Source: Candidatus Kuenenia stuttgartensis
GTDB lineage: Bacteria; Planctomycetota; JAKEIC01; DYIT01
Reading direction: 5' to 3'
Length of the DNA: 37,774 bases
NCBI GenBank assembly: GCA_020723505.1
Contig: DYIT01000005.1
Coordinates: 51,546-89,319 of the forward strand
The position numbers and the translations under genes are program-made. How positions within the stretch are numbered: position 1 is the stretch's first letter; every line of letters begins with the position of its first letter. The notes under the pieces were generated by a model. It did no database searches and was not told the origin of the DNA. It saw only the letters and a list, made by a program, of their open reading frames with translations. Positions 19,787 to 26,824 of the stretch are shown one piece after another.

Positions 19787-19798
19787 TACTTTTTCCCC

Positions 19799-19873
19799 GA
19801 CCCCGTCGTCTAGGTCGGTCTAGGACCGCAGACTTTCGATCTGCTAACAGGGGTTCAAATCCCCTCGGGGTCG
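19799..19873 (+). tRNA. tRNA-Glu (UUC)
   Basis: A full cloverleaf is visible. The acceptor stem GACCCCG (19799-19805) pairs perfectly with CGGGGTC (19866-19872), with discriminator G at 19873. The anticodon stem is GCAGA/TCTGC with loop CTTTCGA, giving anticodon TTC (Glu). The T arm is AGGGG TTCAAAT CCCCT. The D arm has the glutamate-type GTCTAG...TAGGAC. CCA is not fully encoded (GCA follows), so the 3' end is added by enzyme. Confidence 0.97.
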
Positions 19874-19918
19874 CAGAAACCCTTCTCTTTCTATATTCAT
19901 AATCGACCGGAATGATTT

Positions 19919-19976
19919 CAAATCCCAAATCCCAAGAAAATCTCGAATCACAAATATGAACCAATGACAAATCAAG
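19919..19976. repeat. AT-rich AAATCCC-type low-complexity repeat
   Basis: Two tandem AAATCCC units (period 7, from 19920) run into degenerate AATC/CAAAT/CAATGACAAAT motifs. This fills the space between the tRNA and the next gene. Its base composition differs sharply from the GC-rich surroundings. I recall similar strings as dispersed intergenic repeats in candidate-phylum genomes, but cannot check that here. Confidence 0.6.
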
Positions 19977-20023
19977 CAGGTCCTTTCGGATGCGTTTTCG
20001 GGCCTTCTCCCCGGAAAAAGCTC

Positions 20024-21331
20024 ATGAGCAGAGCCGGGTTCTCGAGATTAAACGCAGTTGCCGTCATTGCCGCAGCCGCGCTGGCTGCCGGCTTGGTTTT
20101 CTTCATCCTCGAGTCCAGGGATTCGGGCGATGGAGACCTAGATCCGGGCGATGGGGCCAATCCTCCAACCTCCGGCCCGTCCCCTGTCAGTGATTCCGGC
20201 ACCGTCGAGCCTCCGACCGATTCGGAATCCCCATTCATGCCGATAAAGGACGGACCTCCGGGAACGGGGACGCCCGTGAAGAAAACCCTGTCGGCCATAG
20301 TGACGGCCGGCGACGGCAAGGAGCTCGATTCAATAAGAGCGATCCTCAAGGAAAGGTCCGGGACAGGGGCGTTCGACGGTTGGCTCAGGCCCTCTGCAGG
20401 CGGGAAGATATCCATCGGCGCGGTCCCGGGATCCTACGAGCTCAGGATTGAGGCCTTCGGATACGCGGCCGAGACGCTGGCCGTGACCGAATCCTCCTTC
20501 GACGGTGTTCCCCTGAGGGTCGTTCTCTCCCCCGACTCGAGGCCGTGCGGCATTACGATACTGCTCAAGAACGGCGACGGCGGGGTCGTAAGCGAGGGAA
20601 GGCTGGTGCTGAGGCCGAAGAAGGGCGGAGAGGCCGTGGTCCTTGAGTCCAGGCCGGACGGAGTGAGGGCCGGCAGCGGCCTCAGGGCGGGTGAATACTA
20701 CATCGAATTCGCGCCCCCGAACGCAGGAGGCGAAGTTAAAATCTCCAACGTTGTCCTCGATCCGGGCAGCAGCAAGGACTTCACGTTCACTGTGAGTCTG
20801 ATGTCGGTCTCAGGAACCGTATTCGACAAGGAGGACGGAAGGCCTGTGCCGGGAGCAGAGGTGTTCTTCTTCGACGAACGGAGTGAATCCAGGGATCAAG
20901 GGCTTCCGGTCCCGGTAGTCGCCGACGGATCGGGTTCTTTCGAAGCGCGATTCCTGCCTGCAGGACCATATCTTGTCGCAGCGAGGGCACGCGGGTACGC
21001 GCTTGCGGTGGAAATCGCGAGCTCCGTCCCCGACGCTGCGACGAGGATTGAAATCAGCCTGCAGCGATCCCAGTGGCTCGAGCTTGACATCGCTTCCGCG
21101 GAGGGGGCGCAGCCGGAGAGGATGTTCATCCAGGGCAAAGGCAGGAACATGAAAGTCCCGCGCCTTCCGGTCCAGAGAAACGCCGCAGGCGTGCCCTTCC
21201 TCGATTTGACGGCCGGGGAATGGCGGCTTGTGCTTTCGTGTCCCGGTTTCGAGGATGTCGACCTGAGACTCAGGCCCGGGGATTTCGATGCGGGCAAAGT
21301 GCGAATCGAACTGGAAGCCTCGAAAAAGTGA
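20024..21331 (+). CDS. Single-pass membrane protein with carboxypeptidase-regulatory-like domains
   Basis: 435 residues from ATG 20024; an ATG at 19964 gives a longer form with no better ribosome site. One N-terminal membrane segment (AVAVIAAAALAAGLVFFIL) is followed by a Pro/Ser/Asp-rich linker (about 35-80). Then come several beta-sandwich units of the CarboxypepD_reg/Cna-B-like type, each marked by 'V.GTV.D..G.PV.GA.V', most clearly at SGTVFDKEDGRPVPGAEVFFFDE. Such domains usually bind or display proteins or sugars outside the cell. No enzyme motif is seen. It follows a REP-containing region at its 3' side and starts a new unit downstream of the tRNA. Confidence 0.75.
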   Translation: MSRAGFSRLNAVAVIAAAALAAGLVFFILESRDSGDGDLDPGDGANPPTSGPSPVSDSGTVEPPTDSESPFMPIKDGPPGTGTPVKKTLSAIVTAGDGKELDSIRAILKERSGTGAFDGWLRPSAGGKISIGAVPGSYELRIEAFGYAAETLAVTESSFDGVPLRVVLSPDSRPCGITILLKNGDGGVVSEGRLVLRPKKGGEAVVLESRPDGVRAGSGLRAGEYYIEFAPPNAGGEVKISNVVLDPGSSKDFTFTVSLMSVSGTVFDKEDGRPVPGAEVFFFDERSESRDQGLPVPVVADGSGSFEARFLPAGPYLVAARARGYALAVEIASSVPDAATRIEISLQRSQWLELDIASAEGAQPERMFIQGKGRNMKVPRLPVQRNAAGVPFLDLTAGEWRLVLSCPGFEDVDLRLRPGDFDAGKVRIELEASKK

Positions 21332-21340
21332 GGGGGGGAT

Positions 21341-21392
21341 AATCGGCGAAGTCGTCGGAATTTACGGAAAGACGACATTCGCCTCCCACAGG
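21341..21392. repeat. REP-like hairpin element, copy A
   Basis: GGCGAA-GTCGTC (21345-21356) pairs with GACGAC (21371-21376) and TTCGCC (21378-21383), with a single bulged A at 21377 and a 14-nt loop. It starts with AATCG and ends in TCCCACAGG. It matches copy B by structure rather than by full sequence. Confidence 0.8.
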
Positions 21393-21435
21393 ACCAATTT
21401 GACCTGCGGAGCACTGGAAAGCTTCTCAATCAGAA

Positions 21436-21483
21436 AATCGGCGAAGCATCTGAAAGCCTCGCGATGCATTCGCCTCCCACAGG
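21436..21483. repeat. REP-like hairpin element, copy B
   Basis: GGCGAA-GCATC (21440-21450) pairs with GATGC (21463-21467) and TTCGCC (21469-21474), bulged A at 21468, 12-nt loop. It begins with AATCG and ends in TCCCACAGG. The inner arms differ from copy A at both sides, keeping the pairing. A 17-bp block from CATTCGCC through CCCACAGG is identical in A (21376-21392) and B (21467-21483). An inverted CCTGTGGGAGG at 21546-21556 may be a degenerate third copy. Confidence 0.8.
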
Positions 21484-21603
21484 CGTGTCTTCTGCTTTCA
21501 GGATTACTAATGATGGAGCTCCGAACTCCGCAAAGACAAACTGATCCTGTGGGAGGAGGATGTCCCGGGTACTTGGTAGCCCGGTTTGTTCGTTAAATTA
21601 TGT

Positions 21604-21747
21604 GACGCGAAGCGTCGACCGGTCGCAAAAATCGCCGGAATAGTGTCGATAACCAACGACAAACCGCCGATTTTTGCTGGCCAGCGCAAATGGCTTCCGA
21701 AGCCATTCGGCCCCCGGATAATTCGCGGTTCTTAGAGAATTATCCGG
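21604..21747. repeat. Cluster of consecutive palindromes and hairpins
   Basis: In 144 nt the following arms are seen. GACGC/GCGTC (21604-21608 and 21612-21616). The palindrome CGACCGGTCG (21616-21625). A long-range pair GCAAAAATCG with CGATTTTTGC over about 50 nt. AATGGCTT/AAGCCATT around 21690-21706. The 11-bp pair CCGGATAATTC (21714-21724) with GAATTATCCGG (21737-21747). No reading frame is credible. It ends at the bidirectional terminator. Confidence 0.7.
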
Positions 21748-21784
21748 AAAAAAAAGCCCCGCCCGTTTCCGGGCAGGGCTTTTT
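21748..21784. terminator. Bidirectional intrinsic terminator
   Basis: A8 (21748-21755) precedes a hairpin GCCC-C-GCCCG / CGGGC-A-GGGC (21756-21765 and 21770-21779, one C/A mismatch) with loop TTTC, then T5 (21780-21784). The T tract on each strand makes it work both ways. On the minus strand it lies 25 nt after the lipoprotein stop and should end that transcript. Confidence 0.9.
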
Positions 21785-21808
21785 CGTTACGGAACCTGAA
21801 TCGAAAAG

Positions 21809-23347
21809 TTACCTCTTGCACATGCTGCGGATGGTTCCCGCCGGTGCGCCGACTGCATCCAGGAAGCCGTGATCATAGGCTTCGTTGGTGCCGTTGGCGA
21901 GCGTGCCGCCGAGATTCATCTCGTTGGTGTCGGTCCACATCGTGTCGTTGAGCACCGCGTTGTTCGCGTCGTATCCCCAGCCCCATTCGTCATCCGAATC
22001 CTCGGCGACGAAGATCTTGGAGCCGTAGAGGAAGATGCTCGACGATCCGTCGATGTAATACAGGTCCACGTTCGCGGCCGTGCCGTGCTCGACCCAGCCG
22101 TTCACTGCATCGAACGCCCAGGTGCCCGGAGCGGTGAAGGTCACCGAAACGCGGCCCGGGATGTTGCTCCAGCCATTGACAGACCAGAGGTAGCCGCTGC
22201 TGGCCTGGTCGGACTGCGAATAGCAGAAGCTGTAGAAATCGTCGGTAGTGGTCACGGCCCAGTCGGCCCACACGATTCCGTCGGTGGTGTACCACACGCC
22301 GTCATCCGTGCCGGCCACGCCCGTCGTGCCGTTGAAGAAGAACAGGCCGTTTGTGGTCGATCCGCCGACCGTCGCCGACTGCGCGACCGGGGGGGCGTTC
22401 CATACGAAGGTCCTGCCTGCGCCGGACGTCGTATTGGTCGTGAGCCTCCAGACGCCGTCGAGATCGTTCGTGCTGTAGGTGCCGAAGAAGATGGTCTGGC
22501 TGAAGTCAGCCGCCTCGACCGCGTACACGGACAGCAGGTACTCGGTGTCATGGAGCCAGGTGTTGTAGACGCCGTCCACGTCGGCAGTGGTGGCGGGAGT
22601 CGTCTGGGCGATTGTATCAGCGGATGTGAATAGAGTTGCCGTGTTCAGGGTCACAATCAGCTTGAAGTCGTCGGAATCCCAGGACACTATCGTGCCGGTC
22701 GCTCCGGAGGGAGCTCCCGTCACTATGCCGCCCATGGCGAATGATCCGGTGCCGCCGATGTTGGACACGTCGAGGTAGACTGGCGAGCCCGCGATCGGTG
22801 TAGCCGGGGTGTAGGCGTTCAGGTCGTACCAGGTCGCTCCGGCGTCGTACGTCCTGAGGACCACGCTGTAGTCGCCCACTGCGTAGCCTTCAGTGGAGTT
22901 CACGAAGAAGATGTCCCTGAGACCCCAGTCGTCTTCCGTGCCCGTCGCCCTGTGCCTCGGGTCGAGGTTGGCCTCGACTGCTCCGTAGCTTGCCTTCGTC
23001 CAGGCGCCTGTGCCGCCTGCGTCGTTGTACCAAATCTCGGCATTGGAATCTGTCGTGTCGGTCCTGTCGACGATTACCACGAGCCTGCCGCTCGCATGGT
23101 TCGGGACCCTTACCACTTTCAGGAGGTCGCCGAGCGCGGGCAGAGTGGACTCGACCTGCGTGACGTTCACCCAGCTCATCATGTCGCCCGAGACCATGAT
23201 GAGGGCATTGTCGCCTACCGCAATCGCCGAAGGTCCGAACGGCGGGGGCGGGGGCGGCGGATTGTCGTCGTCGTCATCTGAGGAACACCCTGCAAATGGG
23301 ACGAACAGGCACGCAACAAGTGCCAGAAGCCAAAGATTCCTGTACAT
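21809..23347 (-). CDS. Lipoprotein, BNR/Ycf48-like beta-propeller family
   Basis: 512 residues from ATG 23347, with GGAGG 7 nt upstream. A lipobox (VPFAGC) follows a hydrophobic signal; after the Cys comes an Asp run (DDDDD) and a Pro run (seven), a flexible linker. The rest repeats the pattern of propeller blades: GWNV-type 'DGVWYTTDGIVWADWAV', 'STEGYAVGDYSVVLRTYDAGATWYDL'. This is the Asp/Thr/Gly/Trp style of sialidase or Ycf48-like propellers. The protein should sit in the outer membrane with the blades in the periplasm or outside. Ligand unknown. It stands alone, with its own promoter and terminator. Confidence 0.75.
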   Translation of the reverse strand: MYRNLWLLALVACLFVPFAGCSSDDDDDNPPPPPPPFGPSAIAVGDNALIMVSGDMMSWVNVTQVESTLPALGDLLKVVRVPNHASGRLVVIVDRTDTTDSNAEIWYNDAGGTGAWTKASYGAVEANLDPRHRATGTEDDWGLRDIFFVNSTEGYAVGDYSVVLRTYDAGATWYDLNAYTPATPIAGSPVYLDVSNIGGTGSFAMGGIVTGAPSGATGTIVSWDSDDFKLIVTLNTATLFTSADTIAQTTPATTADVDGVYNTWLHDTEYLLSVYAVEAADFSQTIFFGTYSTNDLDGVWRLTTNTTSGAGRTFVWNAPPVAQSATVGGSTTNGLFFFNGTTGVAGTDDGVWYTTDGIVWADWAVTTTDDFYSFCYSQSDQASSGYLWSVNGWSNIPGRVSVTFTAPGTWAFDAVNGWVEHGTAANVDLYYIDGSSSIFLYGSKIFVAEDSDDEWGWGYDANNAVLNDTMWTDTNEMNLGGTLANGTNEAYDHGFLDAVGAPAGTIRSMCKR

Positions 23348-23403
23348 TCCAAATCCTCCAACAAGCATTAAAAAAATTTTGAAATCAGGAATTCAGACGG
23401 TCC

Positions 23404-23431
23404 ATGATAACGGGGCATGCGGGCAAGTCAA
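23404..23431 (-). promoter_or_regulatory. Sigma70-type promoter of the propeller lipoprotein gene
   Basis: On the minus strand TTGACT (plus 23426-23431), 16-nt spacer, TATCAT (plus 23404-23409). The start site is inferred near 23397, giving a 50-nt leader that carries GGAGG just before ATG 23347. Confidence 0.72.
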
Positions 23432-23559
23432 GGGGTTTTTCCGAAAATTTTAAAGACATGGCTGCGGTCATCGGCTCCGCTCTTGCTTCTGCGTTTTCAG
23501 CCTTCCTTCAGCGTTTCCGGCGTCGAATGCCCCGGAACCAAATCCGCCCGGCAGCCGGA

Positions 23560-25674
23560 TTACAGCGCCCGGACCGCGATGCGAACGTCGAGGGCGCGGC
23601 ACTTCCCGCGGTCCTCGAAGACCACGAGCGGGTTGATGTCGATTTCCTCGATTTCCTTGAAATGCTCCACGAGCCTCGATATTCGCATGATCGCTTCCTT
23701 TATATATTCGAGGTTCGCCGGGCTCCGGCCCCTGAATCCTTCGAGAAGCGGGTAGCCGCGGATGGATTTGACCATGTCCGAAGCCATCTCGTCCGTCACG
23801 GGCGCTATCTTGAAGGCCACATCCCTGAGGACCTCGACCGCGATCCCGCCGAGGCCGAACATGACGAGGTGGCCGAACTGCGGATCCCTTTTCGCGCCGA
23901 TTATCACCTCCACCCCGCCCTCGACCATCTCCTGCACGACCCAGCTCTCGAACCTGTCCCGAATCCCCCTGTTCCCGAAGTTCTTCTCCATCCCGGCGAG
24001 AGCGGAATCCAGTTCCTCCCGGTTTCCAATGCCTACTTTCACTGCGCCGATGTCGGTCTTGTGCGTGAATCCGTCCAGCTCCGCCTTGAGCACCACTGGA
24101 TAACCGATTTTCCCGGCGGCCGCGGCCGCTTCCCCGGAGCCCGGCGCGCGGATGGTCTTCGGCATCGCGAATCCGTACGCCTCGATTACCCTGCGCGCGT
24201 CCTGGTCGGGCAGCATGAACGGCGCGTCCGCCTTGCGGCCCACGATTAGTCTCCCGGCCGCCTCGCGGTCCGCGCCGAACTCGACTATCCTCCCTTCCTT
24301 CCTCCTCGTCACCTCCCTGTACTTCCCCATGCTCGCAAGCGCATGAATGGCCGATTCCGGGAATATGTACGCGGGAATCGAGTGCTCCCTGAGCTTGGAG
24401 ATACCGGAAGTGAGGCCCCTCCTGCCTACCGCGCAAGCGGCCACGGGCTTTTTCGGGTGACGGCTCGAGGCATGGACCACGGCGTCGGCGAACTCTCGGT
24501 CGCCAAGCAGGATGGTCGGGGCGAAGATTGCCAGGACCGAGTCCACGCCCTCGTCCGCGAGCACCACGTCCATCACGTCTCGGTACAGATCCGGCGTGGC
24601 GCCCGCGATGAGGTCGAGGGGGTTCTGCATCGAGGAGTCCTCGGGGGCCACGGCCCTCAGCTTCCGTATCGTATCCTTGGAGAACTCGGCGAGGCGCATG
24701 CCCTCGCGGATGGCCGCGTCCGTGGCCAGAATGGCCGGGCCTCCGGCGTTGGTCACAATCGCAATCCTGTCGCCTTCGGGGATTGGCTGCGACGTGAACG
24801 CCATGGCCATGTCGAACATCTCCTCGATTGTGTTGCTGCGGATTACACCGCACTCCTCGAAGAGGGCGTCGACGCTCACGTCCGCGGACGCCAGCGCGCC
24901 GGTGTGCGAGGAGGCCGCCCTTGCGCCGGCGAGCGTCCTGCCCGCCTTCACGGCAATCACCGGCTTGCGCCGCGTAATTACCTTCGCGAGCGAGCTGAAC
25001 CGGAAGGGGTCGCCGAAACTCTCGAGGTAGAGGAGGATGATTTCGGTCGCCGGGTCGCCGCCGAAGTACTCGAGTACGTCCACGCCAGTGACGTCCGCGT
25101 TGTTGCCGATGGACGCGAATTTCGAGATGCCTAGGCCAAGGCTCTTCATCATGTCGAGGATGGCGTACCCCATGGCCCCGCTCTGGGACGCGAAGGCGAC
25201 CTTCCCGACGAGGGGCATGATTGGCGCGAAGGTGCCGGTGAGGTTCGTCTCCGGGTCCATGTTGATGACGCCCATGCAGTTCGGGCCGATCATCCTCATC
25301 CCGTTCCTTCTCACTATTTCGATGAGCTTGAGCTCCCTCTCGATTCCCTTTTCGCCCGTCTCCCTGAAGCCCGCGGATATCACCACGAGCCCCTTCACGC
25401 CGCGCTCGCCGCACTCCTCCGCCACCTTGAGCACGAGTTCCTTGGGCACCACGATGAACGCGAGGTCGAGGCCGCCGGGGATGTCGAGCACGCTCGAATA
25501 CGCGCGGATGCTGTGGATGACCCTCGAGTTCGGGTTGACGGGATAGACCGGGCCGCAGAACCCGCCCTGCAATATGCTGTCGAGCAGGTTGTAGCTTATG
25601 GTCTGCCTGCTGCGCGACGCGCCGACCACGGCAGCGGACTTGGGCTTGAATATCGCGTCAAGGGACGGGAGCAT
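23560..25674 (-). CDS. ADP-forming acyl-CoA (acetyl-CoA) synthetase, fused alpha-beta
   Basis: 704 residues. It makes ATP from ADP, phosphate and an acyl-CoA, releasing the acid, or works in reverse. The N-terminal half is the CoA-binding Rossmann and CoA-ligase part (AAVVGASRS; KVAFASQSGAMG). The phosphorylated histidine is His257 in ASSHTGAL, matching by position the essential His of archaeal enzymes, as I recall. The second half is an ATP-grasp domain (YPVVLKAEL-type) ending in EEIDINPLVVFEDRG. Length fits fused enzymes rather than the separate alpha and beta subunits. ATG 25674 is preferred; a longer frame upstream is non-homologous. No operon partner. Confidence 0.93.
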   Translation of the reverse strand: MLPSLDAIFKPKSAAVVGASRSRQTISYNLLDSILQGGFCGPVYPVNPNSRVIHSIRAYSSVLDIPGGLDLAFIVVPKELVLKVAEECGERGVKGLVVISAGFRETGEKGIERELKLIEIVRRNGMRMIGPNCMGVINMDPETNLTGTFAPIMPLVGKVAFASQSGAMGYAILDMMKSLGLGISKFASIGNNADVTGVDVLEYFGGDPATEIILLYLESFGDPFRFSSLAKVITRRKPVIAVKAGRTLAGARAASSHTGALASADVSVDALFEECGVIRSNTIEEMFDMAMAFTSQPIPEGDRIAIVTNAGGPAILATDAAIREGMRLAEFSKDTIRKLRAVAPEDSSMQNPLDLIAGATPDLYRDVMDVVLADEGVDSVLAIFAPTILLGDREFADAVVHASSRHPKKPVAACAVGRRGLTSGISKLREHSIPAYIFPESAIHALASMGKYREVTRRKEGRIVEFGADREAAGRLIVGRKADAPFMLPDQDARRVIEAYGFAMPKTIRAPGSGEAAAAAGKIGYPVVLKAELDGFTHKTDIGAVKVGIGNREELDSALAGMEKNFGNRGIRDRFESWVVQEMVEGGVEVIIGAKRDPQFGHLVMFGLGGIAVEVLRDVAFKIAPVTDEMASDMVKSIRGYPLLEGFRGRSPANLEYIKEAIMRISRLVEHFKEIEEIDINPLVVFEDRGKCRALDVRIAVRAL

Positions 25675-25781
25675 TTGTCGGTTCGCCTCAAACGGTCGCG
25701 TTCCGCTGCGAGCCGGCCGGGGCGCCGCGCGCCCTGCGCGGCAGTTTCGACCAAGGCCGGAAACCGCGTTTTCCGGCGGAC

Positions 25782-25810
25782 ACGATAGTGAAGACCGGGG
25801 CATTTGTCCA
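25782..25810 (-). promoter_or_regulatory. Promoter candidate of the ADP-forming synthetase
   Basis: On the minus strand TGGACA (plus 25805-25810), 17-nt spacer, TATCGT (plus 25782-25787). Distance to ATG 25674 is about 100 nt, a long leader that includes the hairpin 25756-25777. Confidence 0.5.
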
Positions 25811-25845
25811 GCATGGGATTCGATGTCGGCGCACTTGCGTTCGCC

Positions 25846-25872
25846 TGGATTCCGGCTTTCGCCGGGATGACG
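25846..25872. repeat. dRS3-like small hairpin repeat
   Basis: TGGATTCCGGC, loop TTTC, GCCGGGATGACG: arms ATTCCGGC (25849-25856) and GCCGGGAT (25861-25868), one G-T wobble. This short form (GGATTCC...GGGATGACG) is a widespread dispersed repeat in many bacteria, from memory. Confidence 0.65.
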
Positions 25873-26130
25873 ATTCCACACGAAGCATGGGGCCTTGCGC
25901 TTCGCATGGGACATACCCGGGACCTCACGGTCGAGGCTGCGTGCCTGCAGTCCACGGGCTGCGTGTCCGCGGTCCGGGTTCCACGGTCGACGGCTGACCA
26001 TCCGCTCTACCCTCGCTCCTGCCCCCTCACCCACCCATCAACCGCTCACCCGGCGTCCTCGGACCCTGGACCTTTTTTTGCAGAATTTGCTTGCGTCACC
26101 CCCCGCCGTATCGCGATAATTCCACCCTCC

Positions 26131-26148
26131 GGACGGACGGGTCCGTCC
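26131..26148. promoter_or_regulatory. Candidate TetR operator palindrome
   Basis: GGACGGAC (26131-26138), two bases, GTCCGTCC (26141-26148): an 18-bp palindrome with perfect 8-bp arms, the size and symmetry of TetR-family operators. It ends 46 nt before the TetR start and about 30 nt before its -10 box, so self-repression is plausible. Confidence 0.5.
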
Positions 26149-26179
26149 TCGTATCTGGTCGTCTTGGGCCGGGCTGCCT

Positions 26180-26185
26180 TATAAA
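26180..26185 (+). promoter_or_regulatory. -10 box of the TetR gene, near-leaderless start
   Basis: TATAAA at 26180-26185 would start transcription near 26192, only about three bases before ATG 26195. No ribosome site precedes that ATG, which fits a leaderless message. No clear -35 was found; alternatively ATG 26210 is used, with AAGGG close upstream. Confidence 0.4.
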
Positions 26186-26194
26186 ACAGATTGC

Positions 26195-26821
26195 ATGAAT
26201 CGCAAGGGCATGAAACCTGAACCTGCGGACATCGATTCGAGAATCCTCGACGCCGCGGCCCGCGTGTTCGGAAGGACCGTATACCACAAGGCATCGGTCC
26301 AGGAAATCGCGGACATCGCGGGAGTGGGCAAGGGTTCGGTCTACAGGAGGTATCCCGACAAGCTCGCGCTGCTCTTCGCCGCAGGCAGGGCGATGACGTT
26401 CGAGCTGGCGAAACTCTCCATCGCCGCAATCGACTTCGACAAGCCAGTGGAATCCATCGGGCGGATAGTGGAGGGGTATTTCGGCTACTGCCGGAAGAAC
26501 CCGCATTTCCAGGAGCTGATGATCCAGATACGCGCCGCGACACTGAACAACACGGACGCCGAGAGGTTCATAGCCCGGGACGGGTCGGAGCACGATTTCA
26601 GGGAATTCATCGTCCACGCGCAGGGACGCGGCATTCTCGCGGCGTTTCCGCCTGAGGACGTCGACTACATGATTCGCAGCCTCCTCTACGGGATTGTGTT
26701 CTTCAAGGGATTCCCCGGCAGGCCAAAGCCGTCGTCCGACTTGAGGGGCAGCGTGGTGAGGCTTCTTTCGGAAGGTCTCCTGAAGAAGCAGGCGGCAGGG
26801 AAGGGGAAGAAGGAGAGATAG
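26195..26821 (+). CDS. TetR-family transcriptional regulator
   Basis: 208 residues. The N-terminal helix-turn-helix is typical: ASVQEIADIAGVGKGSVYRRYPDKLALL in two steps (ASVQEIADIAGVGK, then SVYRRYPDK). The rest is the variable ligand-binding, dimer-forming helical half. TetR proteins usually repress neighbouring export genes and let go when they bind a small molecule. The pump genes start 3 nt after its stop and read the same way, so it probably controls the pump and itself. ATG 26195 is chosen; ATG 26210 is possible. Confidence 0.92.
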   Translation: MNRKGMKPEPADIDSRILDAAARVFGRTVYHKASVQEIADIAGVGKGSVYRRYPDKLALLFAAGRAMTFELAKLSIAAIDFDKPVESIGRIVEGYFGYCRKNPHFQELMIQIRAATLNNTDAERFIARDGSEHDFREFIVHAQGRGILAAFPPEDVDYMIRSLLYGIVFFKGFPGRPKPSSDLRGSVVRLLSEGLLKKQAAGKGKKER

Positions 26822-26824
26822 GGC

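Larger units (their letters stand above)
25675..26194. other. Intergenic region before the TetR-RND unit
   Basis: 520 nt without a credible gene. It holds the promoter of the ADP-forming synthetase, a hairpin GCCGGAAA/TTTCCGGC (25756-25777) in that gene's leader, a dRS3-like hairpin, a T7 run at 26073-26079, the palindrome TATCGCGATA (26109-26118) and the candidate TetR operator. Confidence 0.5.

Noticed and set aside
21604-21747. Palindrome cluster as an integron attC site
   Set aside because: No paired RYYYAAC and GTTRRRY ends were found and no integrase is near.
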